Counted from the stretch's first letter, positions 7,690-15,315 are shown. The stretch: 42,130 bases of DNA from an uncultured Clostridia bacterium (GCA_947176265.1 CAMWQA010000007.1:1-42130), one strand, 5' to 3'. A program made the numbers and translations. The notes: generated by a model not told the origin, from the sequence alone.

Positions 7690-8448
7690 TCAATTTTCTT
7701 GCCCAAGAGCGTTTATTGCGTTGGCTATGACGTTCGCGCAGTTGCCGACAAGAGTATCGACGTCGCGAGGGGTCAGCATATACCGCGAATATCTGTCCGT
7801 CTTATCGCTTATTATACTGCCTACGGAGATTATCAGCGGTACCCCTATTGCTATGACGGGCGAGAGGAGGGAATTGCCGTCAAGACAGGGCTGCGCATTG
7901 TCGACGCCGCTTCCCGGACATATTCCCGCGCTTGTCAGTTGAAAGCAGTTGCCAAGTCGCGAAATATAGTTGGTCGCAAGAGTGTCTATCGCAATGATTA
8001 AGTTGGGCTTGTGGTAATCGCTTATGGCTTTGACAATGTCAAAGGATTTAATGCCGGTTATGTCCGCCACTTTGGGGGCGATTGCGCTCAAACAAAACTT
8101 TTTACCGCCGGCGTTGATTCTCTTGACGACTTCGTTTCCCAGCGCGTCTACGATGACGTTTTCGTTGCCAAGTCCCACCACTAGTACTTTGCCTTCCTTG
8201 ACGTCAACTTGCCGTATAAGTTTCTTGATGCCCGTGTGGAGTACGTCGACAAGAGTATCGCCCTTGATTTGCGGAGTTGGGGATACCGTCAAATAATATC
8301 CTTCTTTTCGTCCGCTCTTTCTTGAGGCGACTTTATCTATTTCCACTTCGCTTACGTCTACTCCCTTTTGTTTATACGAGTGAGACTTTATACCTAGGTC
8401 TTGACTTGCTTCTATTATGGGATAACTTATATTATCAAAGTTTTTCAT
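7690..8448 (-). CDS. gpr: germination protease GPR
   Basis: GPR is the endopeptidase that degrades small acid-soluble proteins during spore germination. The family pattern is clear: VVGLGNENVIVDALGNEV, then LIIAIDTLATNYISRLGNCF, then SAGICPGSGVDNAQ, then VIAIGVPLIISVGSI. The conserved acidic residues expected for this aspartate-type protease lie in the N-terminal third. I take the start at 8448 (MKNFDNISYP); upstream in-frame sequence is hydrophobic and not conserved, though no ribosome binding site is visible. The -10-like GGCAATACTA just upstream resembles sporulation sigma F/G sites. The gene implies that the organism forms endospores. Confidence 0.85.
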   Translation of the reverse strand: MKNFDNISYPIIEASQDLGIKSHSYKQKGVDVSEVEIDKVASRKSGRKEGYYLTVSPTPQIKGDTLVDVLHTGIKKLIRQVDVKEGKVLVVGLGNENVIVDALGNEVVKRINAGGKKFCLSAIAPKVADITGIKSFDIVKAISDYHKPNLIIAIDTLATNYISRLGNCFQLTSAGICPGSGVDNAQPCLDGNSLLSPVIAIGVPLIISVGSIISDKTDRYSRYMLTPRDVDTLVGNCANVIANAINALGQEN

Positions 8449-8499
8449 AAGTCTAGTATTGCCAATTGTTGAAATTATAAAAAATATGTATAAAATTTG

Positions 8500-8528
8500 T
8501 TGCATAAATAATTTTGTTATGCTAGAAT
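8500..8528 (+). promoter_or_regulatory. promoter of rpsT
   Basis: TTGCAT (8500-8505), a 17-base spacer and TAGAAT (8523-8528), about 33 bases before the rpsT start. Confidence 0.7.
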
Positions 8529-8561
8529 ATGTTAGTAAAAATACGTGAACGGAGGGAGAGT

Positions 8562-8831
8562 ATGCCAAATATTAAGTCCCAGAAAAAGAGAGTTATTATC
8601 GCTCAAAAAGAAAACGAAATCAATACTTCCAAGCGTAGCAGAGTTCGCAATGCAGTAAAGAAGTTTGAAGCAGCTATCGAGAGCAAGGACGTGGCTACTG
8701 CAGAAAAGCTTTTGGTTGAGACAATTTCCTTGATTGACAGAGCTAAGAGCGACGGTATCTATCATGCCAACACTGCAAGCAGAAAGATTTCAAGACTTTC
8801 TAAGCAACTTGACGCATTGAAGAAAGCGTAA
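8562..8831 (+). CDS. rpsT: 30S ribosomal protein S20
   Basis: S20 binds 16S rRNA early in 30S assembly. The 89-residue protein is a typical basic helical S20: MPNIKSQKKRVI start, the TSKRSRVRNAVKKF segment, and the C-terminal HANTASRKISRLSKQLD helix. GGAGGGAG is spaced correctly before the ATG at 8562; the in-frame ATG at 8529 precedes that site and lies inside the promoter region. It is monocistronic, between gpr on the other strand and a perfect terminator. Placement next to gpr is common in Bacillota. Confidence 0.96.
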   Translation: MPNIKSQKKRVIIAQKENEINTSKRSRVRNAVKKFEAAIESKDVATAEKLLVETISLIDRAKSDGIYHANTASRKISRLSKQLDALKKA

Positions 8832-8849
8832 ATAATTAAATGATTAAAG

Positions 8850-8878
8850 AATATGACTGCATTTGCAGTCATATTTTT
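8850..8878 (+). terminator. intrinsic terminator of rpsT
   Basis: ATATGACTGC-ATTT-GCAGTCATAT (8851-8874) followed by TTTTAT. Confidence 0.85.
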
Positions 8879-8881
8879 ATA

Positions 8882-8910
8882 TGTCAATTCGACCGTAGTG
8901 GAGAAATCTC
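8882..8910. repeat. intergenic repeat unit (CGACCGTAGTGGAGAAATCTC)
   Basis: TGTCAATT followed by CGACCGTAGTGGAGAAATCTC, between the rpsT terminator and the next gene; it matches the unit at 376-402 almost exactly. Confidence 0.6.
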
Positions 8911-8933
8911 ATTCAAATTAAAAAGGAGCATAT

Positions 8934-9467
8934 ATGAATATATTAATTTTGACAGGCAGTCCCAGAAAGGGAAGCAATACGGATATACTTGCCAAATCAT
9001 TTGCCGACGGCGCAAGCATAAATCACAACGTTGAGATTGTATCCGTATGCGATTACAAAGTCAATCCTTGCGTTGGTTGTAATTCTTGTTTTACAAGAGA
9101 GGGCAATAAGTGTTTTCAAAACGACGGTATGGCGGATATATACGCCAAAATGGCAAATGCCGATATGCTTGTCGTCGCTTCTCCTGTGTATTTTTACGGT
9201 ATAAGCGCGCAGCTTAAAAATATCATTGACCGCTGTCATACTCCTATGCGTAAAAACTTTAAAATTAAAAGCACTGCTTTGTTGCTTGTCGCAGGCTCTT
9301 CAAAGTCTTGCGTATTCGACGCAATTGTCAAGCAATACGAACTCATCGTAGATTATTTCCATTTTGAGGACAAGGGCAGAGTGCTTGTCGGCGGCGTAAA
9401 CGATAAGGGCGCTATAGCGGGCAGAGAAGAACTCAAACAAGCTTATTTGCTTGGTAAAAATCTTTAA
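8934..9467 (+). CDS. flavodoxin-family NAD(P)H-dependent FMN reductase
   Basis: The N-terminus MNILILTGSPRKGSNTDILA is the FMN phosphate-binding loop of the NADPH-dependent FMN reductase/multimeric flavodoxin group. A cysteine cluster CVGCNSC...C (Cys46, 49, 52, 60) matches the iron-sulfur flavoprotein-like subfamily, and VVASPVYFYGISAQLKNIID is the second FMN-contacting segment. It should be a cytoplasmic redox protein that binds FMN and perhaps a 4Fe-4S cluster. AAGGAG lies 7 bases before the ATG. It stands alone; its last bases overlap the extension of the convergent pseudogene-like regulator. The electron acceptor is unknown. Confidence 0.85.
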   Translation: MNILILTGSPRKGSNTDILAKSFADGASINHNVEIVSVCDYKVNPCVGCNSCFTREGNKCFQNDGMADIYAKMANADMLVVASPVYFYGISAQLKNIIDRCHTPMRKNFKIKSTALLLVAGSSKSCVFDAIVKQYELIVDYFHFEDKGRVLVGGVNDKGAIAGREELKQAYLLGKNL

Positions 9468-9583
9468 TTATTTGATTTTTTCTTGCGACATTTATAGATA
9501 ATCAACAATATTACCGCTTCTACGCCTATGGTAATAAAATAATATAAGTAACACCACAACACGTATTCCATGTAAGGATATGG
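9464..9583 (-). other. orphaned 3' part of the XRE-membrane gene beyond an in-frame stop
   Basis: Directly after the TAA at 9584-9586 the same frame stays open for 39 codons to a TAA at 9464-9466. Its product begins PYPYMEYVLW and ends ILLIIYKCRKKKSNN. It aligns with the end of the paralogue at 10315-11022 (SPYPY..., FLCIHKKQKK), including the last membrane helix and basic tail. Confidence 0.75.
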
Positions 9584-10147
9584 TTACGGAGCGGTTATTT
9601 GATTCTCGCATAAAGTATAAAATGCCGATATTGGAATAAAAGACCAAAGAGCAACGTTGATAAATATGTGCTTGTATTTCAAGTTGGATTTATTTAGTTT
9701 TTTACCGACGTAATAGCACGCTATGCCTATGCTTTGCACAAGTATGCCTACGAATATGCTCATTATGCCAAATGCAGGTCTTGGATTAAGCGGATAAGTT
9801 CCGTGGTTGCCGAATTCATTCAACCATATTATCCAAGACGTAATCAAACCTATTGCGTAAAAGAAAGTAGAGAAGAATTGCATTATTTTACTTGCAAAGA
9901 TATTTCGGTCGGGCTTTTCACACATAATTACCGTAGCGTTTGGAGTCTCCAACTCTTCTATTAACAGATAATCCGTAGTTACGCCGAATATTTTGCTCAG
10001 CGCAACAATTTTGTCGCTATCAGGTGTAACGTCACCAAGTTCCCATCTTGATATTGCTTGACGAGATACGTCGATTTTTTCGGCAAGTTCTTCCTGCGAC
10101 ATTGCGTTTGCTTTTCTTAATTTGATAAGCTTTTCATTAAAAGTCAT
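9584..10147 (-). CDS. XRE regulator fused to a membrane domain, probably truncated
   Basis: Residues 1-65 are an HTH_3 domain (MSQEELAEKIDVSRQAISRW) followed by a linker and three predicted membrane helices (about residues 87-110, 128-150, 160-180). It probably regulates transcription from the membrane in response to an unknown signal. The product ends at ENQITAP, but the same frame continues beyond the TAA with clear homology to its neighbour at 10315-11022, so a last membrane helix is lost. Either this is a nonsense-mutated gene or the stop is recent or a sequencing error. AGGAGG stands 6 bases before the ATG. An upstream operator motif is shared with the paralogue. Confidence 0.8.
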   Translation of the reverse strand: MTFNEKLIKLRKANAMSQEELAEKIDVSRQAISRWELGDVTPDSDKIVALSKIFGVTTDYLLIEELETPNATVIMCEKPDRNIFASKIMQFFSTFFYAIGLITSWIIWLNEFGNHGTYPLNPRPAFGIMSIFVGILVQSIGIACYYVGKKLNKSNLKYKHIFINVALWSFIPISAFYTLCENQITAP

Positions 10148-10214
10148 AATATCCTCCTGAGGGTTCGTCTAATTTAACTATATCATAAAAGGTATTTACA
10201 ATCTACCACGTTAG

Positions 10215-10232
10215 AGTTGAAAATACGCAACT
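10215..10232 (-). promoter_or_regulatory. shared operator-like palindrome upstream of the truncated XRE gene
   Basis: AGTTG-AAAATACG-CAACT is an inverted repeat. Almost the same 18-19 bp occur before the paralogue at 11087-11105. Both promoters also share TAATTTAACTATATCATAAA near the start, which suggests common or cross regulation. Confidence 0.55.
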
Positions 10233-10250
10233 ATTTGTTACAATATAGAA

Positions 10251-10284
10251 AAAGGAGCGTACCTTATGCATAGTTCACTCCTTT
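10251..10284 (-). terminator. intrinsic terminator of the 10315-11022 gene
   Basis: On the - strand AAAGGAGTG pairs with CGCTCCTTT around a 16-base loop, followed by a short T run. Confidence 0.6.
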
Positions 10285-10314
10285 AATTTTAGGTATTGTA
10301 TGTAAAAATATAAA

Positions 10315-11022
10315 TCAATCTTGTTTTTGTGTATTTTGAGTTTTCTTTTGCTTTTTATGTATGCACAAAAATATTATGCCGAGTATTGCCATTAATATAA
10401 AATGCGCTAATACTATCCACAAAGTCCAGAGGTAATCGCCATCTGCTACGGGATTATAAGGGTATGGCGAAGGCTCCCCATAAACAAATATTGTAATTAT
10501 TGCAGAAGTAGGCATATAGTGTAAAAGTAATATATTTAGATATTTCTGCCCCCAAGAGAGTTTTGACTTGTGAAATTTGTTGGAGAAATAATAGCAAGCA
10601 ATACCTACGCATTGAACGATTAGTCCACGCATTATAGCGGACAATCCTTGCAATTGAGGGAAGTAGACGCCGTCAATATAAAGTCCGCAGGCATTTGCCC
10701 ACGCTTGAAACGCAACCAACAATCCAATGCCGTAGAAGAAAGTGGAGAGAAATCTCAAAATCTTTCCTATCATTATATTTTTGTTGGGATTGTCTCGCAT
10801 TATAATTGCGCCGGTAGGATTATTCACTTCGTCTTTGAGAAGATAGTCGGTTGATACGCCGAATAAATTGCTCAACGCAATAATTTTGTCACTGTCGGGA
10901 ATTGAGTCGCCAAGTTCCCATTTTGATATTGATTGTCTAGATACGTCTATCTTTTCGGCAAGTTCTTCTTGTGACAATGCGTTGGCTTTTCGTAATTTGA
11001 TTAGTTTTTCTTTGAAAGTCAT
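10315..11022 (-). CDS. XRE regulator fused to a membrane domain (intact paralogue)
   Basis: Residues 1-65 form the HTH_3 domain (LSQEELAEKIDVSRQSISKW) and are nearly identical to the neighbour at 9584-10147. Four membrane helices follow, ending LGIIFLCIHKKQKK, with a basic cytoplasmic tail. This architecture is common in Clostridia and suggests a membrane-tethered regulator of nearby or its own expression. GAGGG stands 6 bases before the ATG. A 12-bp inverted repeat (11030-11041 with 11058-11069) includes the binding site and could hide it in the mRNA. The pair arose by tandem duplication. No target gene other than themselves is evident. Confidence 0.85.
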   Translation of the reverse strand: MTFKEKLIKLRKANALSQEELAEKIDVSRQSISKWELGDSIPDSDKIIALSNLFGVSTDYLLKDEVNNPTGAIIMRDNPNKNIMIGKILRFLSTFFYGIGLLVAFQAWANACGLYIDGVYFPQLQGLSAIMRGLIVQCVGIACYYFSNKFHKSKLSWGQKYLNILLLHYMPTSAIITIFVYGEPSPYPYNPVADGDYLWTLWIVLAHFILMAILGIIFLCIHKKQKKTQNTQKQD

Positions 11023-11029
11023 ATTTCCC

Positions 11030-11069
11030 TCCTAGTTTTATCTAATTTAACTATATCATAAAACTAGGA
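11030..11069 (-). promoter_or_regulatory. inverted repeat covering the ribosome binding site of the 10315-11022 gene
   Basis: On the coding strand TCCTAGTTTTAT and ATAAAACTAGGA are perfect 12-bp arms 16 bases apart. The downstream arm ends in the AGGAGGG binding site. If transcribed it would sequester the site; otherwise it may be an operator. The upstream arm may lie in the promoter. The paralogue lacks it. Confidence 0.5.
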
Positions 11070-11086
11070 GTAAATCTACATAGTCG

Positions 11087-11105
11087 AGTTTGAAAATACG
11101 CAACT
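11087..11105 (-). promoter_or_regulatory. shared operator-like palindrome upstream of the intact XRE gene
   Basis: AGTTTGAAAATACGCAACT matches the 10215-10232 site except for one added T. The arms are AGTT(T)G and CAACT. Confidence 0.55.
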
Positions 11106-11120
11106 TAAGTTGGCAATTTA

Positions 11121-11591
11121 TTATTTATGATACGCGCTGCCTTCTTCTATCATAAAAGCGCGATAAATTTGCTCAGATAGTACTAATCTTATAAGTTGGT
11201 GGGGATAGGTAATTGCGCCAAAGCAAAGAGAGAAGTCGCATTTATCGAGTACTTGTTGCGACAGTCCGTAAGATCCGCCGATTACAAAAGTGATATTAGA
11301 CGTTCCGCTTTGTTTGAGCGCGGAGACCTTTGCGCTCAATTCTTCGCTCGTCAACATTTTGCCTTTTAAATCGAGCGCAATGGAGTAGCCTTTGAGTTTT
11401 GATATTATTCTTTCGCCTTCAGAGGTTTTGACATTGTTGATACTCTTTTGCGACGTGTCGGAGAGAAGTTCTTCGCTCACTTCGACAATCTCGAATTTGC
11501 AAAATCTCGACAGCCTTTTAGCGTATTCCTCAATGCCGTCTTTAAGATATTTTTCCTTTAACTTGCCTACGCAGACTATACGCACGTTCAT
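11121..11591 (-). CDS. rlmH: 23S rRNA pseudouridine-1915 N3-methyltransferase RlmH
   Basis: RlmH methylates the N3 position of pseudouridine 1915 in 23S rRNA helix 69, using S-adenosylmethionine in a knotted SPOUT fold. Family marks are MNVRIVCVGKLKEKY at the start, SIALDLKGKMLTSEELS, FVIGGSYGLSQQVL and the C-terminal YPHQLIRLVLSEQIYRAFMI. The 156-residue length is normal. The start ATG overlaps the stop of the CPBP protease gene as ATGA, so translation is coupled. It ends the walJ-CPBP-rlmH operon. Confidence 0.95.
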   Translation of the reverse strand: MNVRIVCVGKLKEKYLKDGIEEYAKRLSRFCKFEIVEVSEELLSDTSQKSINNVKTSEGERIISKLKGYSIALDLKGKMLTSEELSAKVSALKQSGTSNITFVIGGSYGLSQQVLDKCDFSLCFGAITYPHQLIRLVLSEQIYRAFMIEEGSAYHK

Positions 11592-12844
11592 GACGTATAG
11601 CCTACGATAGTGTTGATTATCCAAATTACCAATACCACGACTAGCGCAAAGATAATGCCGCGGCTATTTTTCTTTTTGAGTTGTACGTCGTCGTCTTGGC
11701 GCAGAGAAGCGTAGACTTCTTTCTTTTCCTCGCTGTAATCTTTGAGTTGATCTTCAAGCTCTTGCGCCTGTTTCTTTTCTTCGAGGACTTGCTCGGGAGA
11801 TTTGAAGAGATAGGCAAGTTTTTTGTTGAAGATTTTGATAGGCTGTTTTTTACCGGTATATATGACTTCTTGCTCTTGCTCGATACCCATTGCATCGTCT
11901 TCTTTTTTGCGCTTTGCATAGCTTATCTTATACACCGCTATAAAACAACCTACTAGTATTGCAAGTCCGCCTATGCAGAGTATCAACATGCCCCACCAAG
12001 GAATTGACAAATCAGTAGATCCCGTGATGAGATATATCGCGTATCCGCTAATCAACGTGATTGCATTGTTGAAGAAATGCACGAGTATATTTGCCCAAAT
12101 ACTGCCAGTCATATAGTATACAAGACAGCATACCGCGCCGACGAAAAATTGATGTATGAGTTGCATTGGCGAGCCGTGCATAAAAGCAAAGATAGTGGAA
12201 CTCAATATTATTCCCGCAAATATCGATATACGGCTTCCGCCTCTTGCAACGATACCTCTGTGTAAAGTCTCTTCGCATACAGCGGGCACGGCGGCAACGA
12301 AAATCAAATACAATACGAGTTTGCCGAAACTGTCCACGACTATATTAGCGCCGGTATAATGATAGCCGGTCAAATTGACGAGATATACGAATAGACTTGC
12401 AAGCGGCATAAAACCCGCAAGCAAACCGATGGCGATTGGCAAAGTCAAGGCAATTTGTCCGCCGTTTATCTTGCGCTTGAAGCCCATACCTTTGAATACG
12501 TTGAAAGACTTTATTTTCCAATAGCACAGCGGGGAGAGTATCATCGTACATTCGTTGAGAAGCGTCACGAGGATAATTCCGCCCGTCGAAGCGGTAAAGA
12601 CGTCGAAAGCGTTCTGGACGGCGTCCGCGCCTTCTTTGGAGGAGATTTGCACTCCCAACTTATATGCGAGTATACTGCTTGCAAGTAAAACCATGACGAG
12701 TTGAAGCATATATTGCAATATGAATTGCGCAATAAACATTGCGCTTGCGTCGTAAAACTCGAGCGATTGATTTGACTTTTTGAATGAGTTCAAAAAGCTT
12801 TTTTTATTTGCCGTGTTCTCAGTTGTCTGTTTATTCTTTGCCAT
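11588..12844 (-). CDS. CPBP-family intramembrane metalloprotease
   Basis: This multi-pass membrane protein has the CPBP (Abi/CAAX protease and bacteriocin-processing) signature: EETLHRG near residue 190 (EExxxR), then FMHGSPMQLIHQF and the second histidine region ILVHFFNNA. About eight hydrophobic segments precede a charged, coiled-coil-like C-terminal region (about residues 325-390) and a final membrane helix, an unusual tail. It sits 13 bases after walJ and overlaps rlmH, the place where many Bacillota have an HtrA-type serine protease. Its role may be membrane protein processing; the substrate is unknown. Confidence 0.85.
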   Translation of the reverse strand: MAKNKQTTENTANKKSFLNSFKKSNQSLEFYDASAMFIAQFILQYMLQLVMVLLASSILAYKLGVQISSKEGADAVQNAFDVFTASTGGIILVTLLNECTMILSPLCYWKIKSFNVFKGMGFKRKINGGQIALTLPIAIGLLAGFMPLASLFVYLVNLTGYHYTGANIVVDSFGKLVLYLIFVAAVPAVCEETLHRGIVARGGSRISIFAGIILSSTIFAFMHGSPMQLIHQFFVGAVCCLVYYMTGSIWANILVHFFNNAITLISGYAIYLITGSTDLSIPWWGMLILCIGGLAILVGCFIAVYKISYAKRKKEDDAMGIEQEQEVIYTGKKQPIKIFNKKLAYLFKSPEQVLEEKKQAQELEDQLKDYSEEKKEVYASLRQDDDVQLKKKNSRGIIFALVVVLVIWIINTIVGYTS

Positions 12845-12857
12845 AATGCCTCGTGCG

Positions 12858-13634
12858 TCAAATATTGAATTTGCGCGTTGATTTATATTGATTTGCTATT
12901 TCTACGAATACGTCTTCACCCTCGACGTAGTAGTTGTTTTCTAGATTTTTTGCCGTGCAGTCAAATGCAATTTCGGGAGTGTTGTTGTCTTGCGAAAGGT
13001 GGGCAAGCAAAAATCTTTTTGTTCCGCTTTTTGCAAGTTCCAATACCGCGCTCGCGCAGTCGTCGTTGGATAGGTGTCCGTTTTTGCCCATTATTCTTTG
13101 TTTGAGCATAAAGGGATACGCGCCTTCTCTCAACATATCTATATCGTGGTTCGACTCCAGCATTACGAAGTCGCTCCCTTTGAGTTTTTCAAGCGTTGCT
13201 TCGCTTACGAAACCCAAGTCGGTGGCAATGGAAAGTACGCTTTTGCCTTGCGATATTTTGTACCCGAGATTATAGTTGGAATCGTGGGGCAGACGGAACG
13301 GCGCAATCGTCAAGTCGCCCAGCTCAAACGGCGCGTCCATATCCCTATCGACGATATAAGGGTATACCATTGTATCGACGAATTCTTTGCTTTCGCTGTG
13401 GCAGTACACGGGTATGGAGTATTTTTTGCAAAGACTTGCAATGCCTTTGACGTGGTCGGTATGTTCGTGCGTGATAAGTATTGCGTTTATCTTTGACAGG
13501 TCGATATTGGCAAGTCTTGCCCTTTCCGACAGATCGCGCAAATTCAAACCGTCGTCAATCATAACGCTGACGTTCTTCGTGGAAATTATACTACAGTTAC
13601 CTTTGCTTCCGCTTGCAAGATTACAAAACTCCAT
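12858..13634 (-). CDS. walJ: MBL-fold hydrolase, WalJ/YycJ family
   Basis: The metallo-beta-lactamase fold motif THEHTDH (residues 55-61) supplies the metal ligands, with later His and Asp ligands in SIATDLGF and LLAHLSQDNN. MEFCNLASGSKGNCS is the characteristic WalJ/YycJ start. The family is a nuclease-like protein linked to cell wall signalling and DNA metabolism through its usual place in the walRK operon. Here no walRK genes are present, but the walJ-protease-rlmH order is kept. It is the first gene of the operon; the upstream gap (13635-13938) has the divergent fumarase promoter and a palindromic element. Confidence 0.87.
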   Translation of the reverse strand: MEFCNLASGSKGNCSIISTKNVSVMIDDGLNLRDLSERARLANIDLSKINAILITHEHTDHVKGIASLCKKYSIPVYCHSESKEFVDTMVYPYIVDRDMDAPFELGDLTIAPFRLPHDSNYNLGYKISQGKSVLSIATDLGFVSEATLEKLKGSDFVMLESNHDIDMLREGAYPFMLKQRIMGKNGHLSNDDCASAVLELAKSGTKRFLLAHLSQDNNTPEIAFDCTAKNLENNYYVEGEDVFVEIANQYKSTRKFNI

Positions 13635-13724
13635 TTAGCTTTCCTTTGCACAATATGAGTTGATTTTTTTATTTCTAACTCATATCCGATGCTAACACAA
13701 CAGAACATAATTTTGTTTACAAAA

Positions 13725-13850
13725 TCGCTTGCGTCTAAATAACGGATTTTGGATTGATTTTTGTGTGTGGCGAATGCAGTCGTACTCTATGTACGTCAAG
13801 AGAGCCACGCGCAAAAGGCAACCAAAGGACGTATTTAGATATGGTCTGTC
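13725..13850. repeat. GTAC-centred palindromic element, copy 4
   Basis: The centre GTAC-TCTAT-GTAC (13782-13794) lies between outer arms TCTAAATA (13732-13739) and TATTTAGA (13832-13839). Read in reverse, CTTGACGTACAT and CTGCATTCG match copy 6, and TCTAAAT-CGTC resembles copies 1 and 5. The outer ends are not clear, so it may be shortened. Confidence 0.6.
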
Positions 13851-13864
13851 TGTGTTGACAGCGG

Positions 13865-13920
13865 ATATACAATATTTTATCACAATTTTATTGTATATAC
13901 AAATGATATTATGGTAAAAT
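13865..13920 (+). promoter_or_regulatory. fumarase promoter with palindromic operator
   Basis: TTGTAT (13891-13896), an 18-base spacer and TAAAAT (13915-13920). The -35 lies in a perfect palindrome TTGTATATACAA (13891-13902), and ATATACAAT (13865-13873) forms an inverted repeat with ATTGTATAT (13890-13898). The palindrome resembles GntR-type operators (TNGTATATACNA); the regulator is not in the window. Confidence 0.6.
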
Positions 13921-13938
13921 GTAGGCAAAGAGGTGTAT

Positions 13939-14805
13939 ATGTACAAGATAGATACTCAAATTATCGCGCAAAAAATCAAGCGGGCGATAGATAAAATCTC
14001 CTGCGAAGTTGAGCCAAGTTGTCGCGTTGCGCTCAAGAAAGCCTATGAGATTGAGCAAAACGAGACGGCAAAGTTTGCTCTCAAAGTCATGAATGACAAT
14101 ATCGACCTCGCGGCGAGCGAGCATAGACCGGTGTGTCAAGATACCGGCATGGTAGTGGTATTTGTCGAGATAGGCAAAGAAGTTATACTTGCAGGTAAGC
14201 TGTTGCAAGACGCAGTAGACGAGGCGGTCGAAGAGGCCTACGTCACTTTGAGAAAGTCGGTGCTTGACCCAGTCACGAGAATAAATACCAAGACAAATAC
14301 CCCCGCAGTAGTGCATACGTCTTACGTTGAAGGAAGCGACGTCAAAGTGGAGATAATGCTCAAGGGCTTTGGAAGCGAGAATATGTCAAAGGTATATCTG
14401 CTCAATCCCGCTCAAGGACTTGAAGAGGCAAAGAGACTTATTGTCGAGACGGCAAAGGTCGCAGGTAGCAATCCCTGTCCGCCTGTGATACTCGGCGTGG
14501 GACTGGGCGGTACGCTTGAGAAAGCCTGCATTATGTCCAAGCACGCTTTATTCCGCAAGATAGGCAGCAACAATCCAATTCAGCACCTTGACGAGTTGGA
14601 GAGAGAATTGCTAGCAAAGATAAACGAGTTGGGCATTGGAGCGCAAGGCTTCGGCGGAAAAACTAGCGCGCTAGGAGTATTTATAGAGAGCTATCCCACG
14701 CACATATCGTCCTTGCCTGTGGCAATCAACGTGCTTTGCCACTGTTCGCGTTCTTGCGAGTTTGTGATAGACGGAGCAAAGGAGGGAATTTATGTCAGTG
14801 ATTAA
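13939..14805 (+). CDS. class I fumarate hydratase, alpha subunit
   Basis: This is the larger subunit of a two-subunit, 4Fe-4S-dependent fumarase/tartrate dehydratase that interconverts fumarate and malate. RPVCQDTGMVVVF carries the first cluster cysteine (Cys66); VGLGGTLEKACIMSKHALFR and the GFGGKTSALGV segment are family hallmarks. The start at 13939 is preferred because GAGG lies five bases upstream; a GTG at 13933 overlaps that site. The beta gene overlaps the 3' end by 14 bases, as expected for a heteromer. A related L-tartrate dehydratase activity cannot be excluded by sequence. Confidence 0.9.
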   Translation: MYKIDTQIIAQKIKRAIDKISCEVEPSCRVALKKAYEIEQNETAKFALKVMNDNIDLAASEHRPVCQDTGMVVVFVEIGKEVILAGKLLQDAVDEAVEEAYVTLRKSVLDPVTRINTKTNTPAVVHTSYVEGSDVKVEIMLKGFGSENMSKVYLLNPAQGLEEAKRLIVETAKVAGSNPCPPVILGVGLGGTLEKACIMSKHALFRKIGSNNPIQHLDELERELLAKINELGIGAQGFGGKTSALGVFIESYPTHISSLPVAINVLCHCSRSCEFVIDGAKEGIYVSD

Positions 14806-15313
14806 GTTGACTTTGCCTTTGAGCAAAGAAGCGATGAAGAATTTAAAAGTCGGGGATATGGTACAGCTTGACGGCGATATGCTCGTATTTAGAGACGCAG
14901 GACATAAGCGATTGTATCAAAGTATTTTAGACGGCAATCAAGCATTTGATTACGCAGGCGAAACCATATACTTTATGGGGCCTTGTCCCGCAAGAAACGG
15001 CGAGGTATTGGGCAGCGCAGGACCTACGACTTCTTGCAGAATGGATAAGTATACGCCATATATGCTCGATCACGGCTTGTCCGCGCAGATTGGCAAGGGC
15101 AAACGCGACGAGGCAAGTATAGAGGCTTTTAAACGCAACGGTTGCGTATATTTTGCAGCCATTGGCGGAGCGGGAGCAATATACAGCAAATGTATCCAAA
15201 AGGCAGAAGTACTTTATTTTGAGGATTTAGGCACGGAAGCAGTTCGCCGAATTACCGTTAAAGATTTCCCAGTAGTAGTGGCAATAGACAGTCAAGGAAA
15301 GTCGATATATTAA
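14792..15313 (+). CDS. class I fumarate hydratase, beta subunit
   Basis: The smaller subunit completes the substrate site. Typical segments are GDMLVFRDAGHKRL, IYFMGPCPARNGEVLGSAGP, TTSCRMDKYTP, and GCVYFAAIGGAGAIYSKCI. Its 173 residues fit the family. The start overlaps the alpha gene by 14 bases and has AAGGAGGG upstream, so translation is coupled and both subunits are made together. The operon probably has just these two genes; repeats and a terminator follow. Confidence 0.92.
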   Translation: MSVIKLTLPLSKEAMKNLKVGDMVQLDGDMLVFRDAGHKRLYQSILDGNQAFDYAGETIYFMGPCPARNGEVLGSAGPTTSCRMDKYTPYMLDHGLSAQIGKGKRDEASIEAFKRNGCVYFAAIGGAGAIYSKCIQKAEVLYFEDLGTEAVRRITVKDFPVVVAIDSQGKSIY

Positions 15314-15315
15314 AA

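Noticed and set aside
7582-8001. 139-codon + strand frame with GAAGGA before ATG and a hydrophobic start
   Set aside because: Most of it is antisense to the clear gpr gene and the downstream part has no protein-like pattern; only the first 35 codons could be real, too little to claim.
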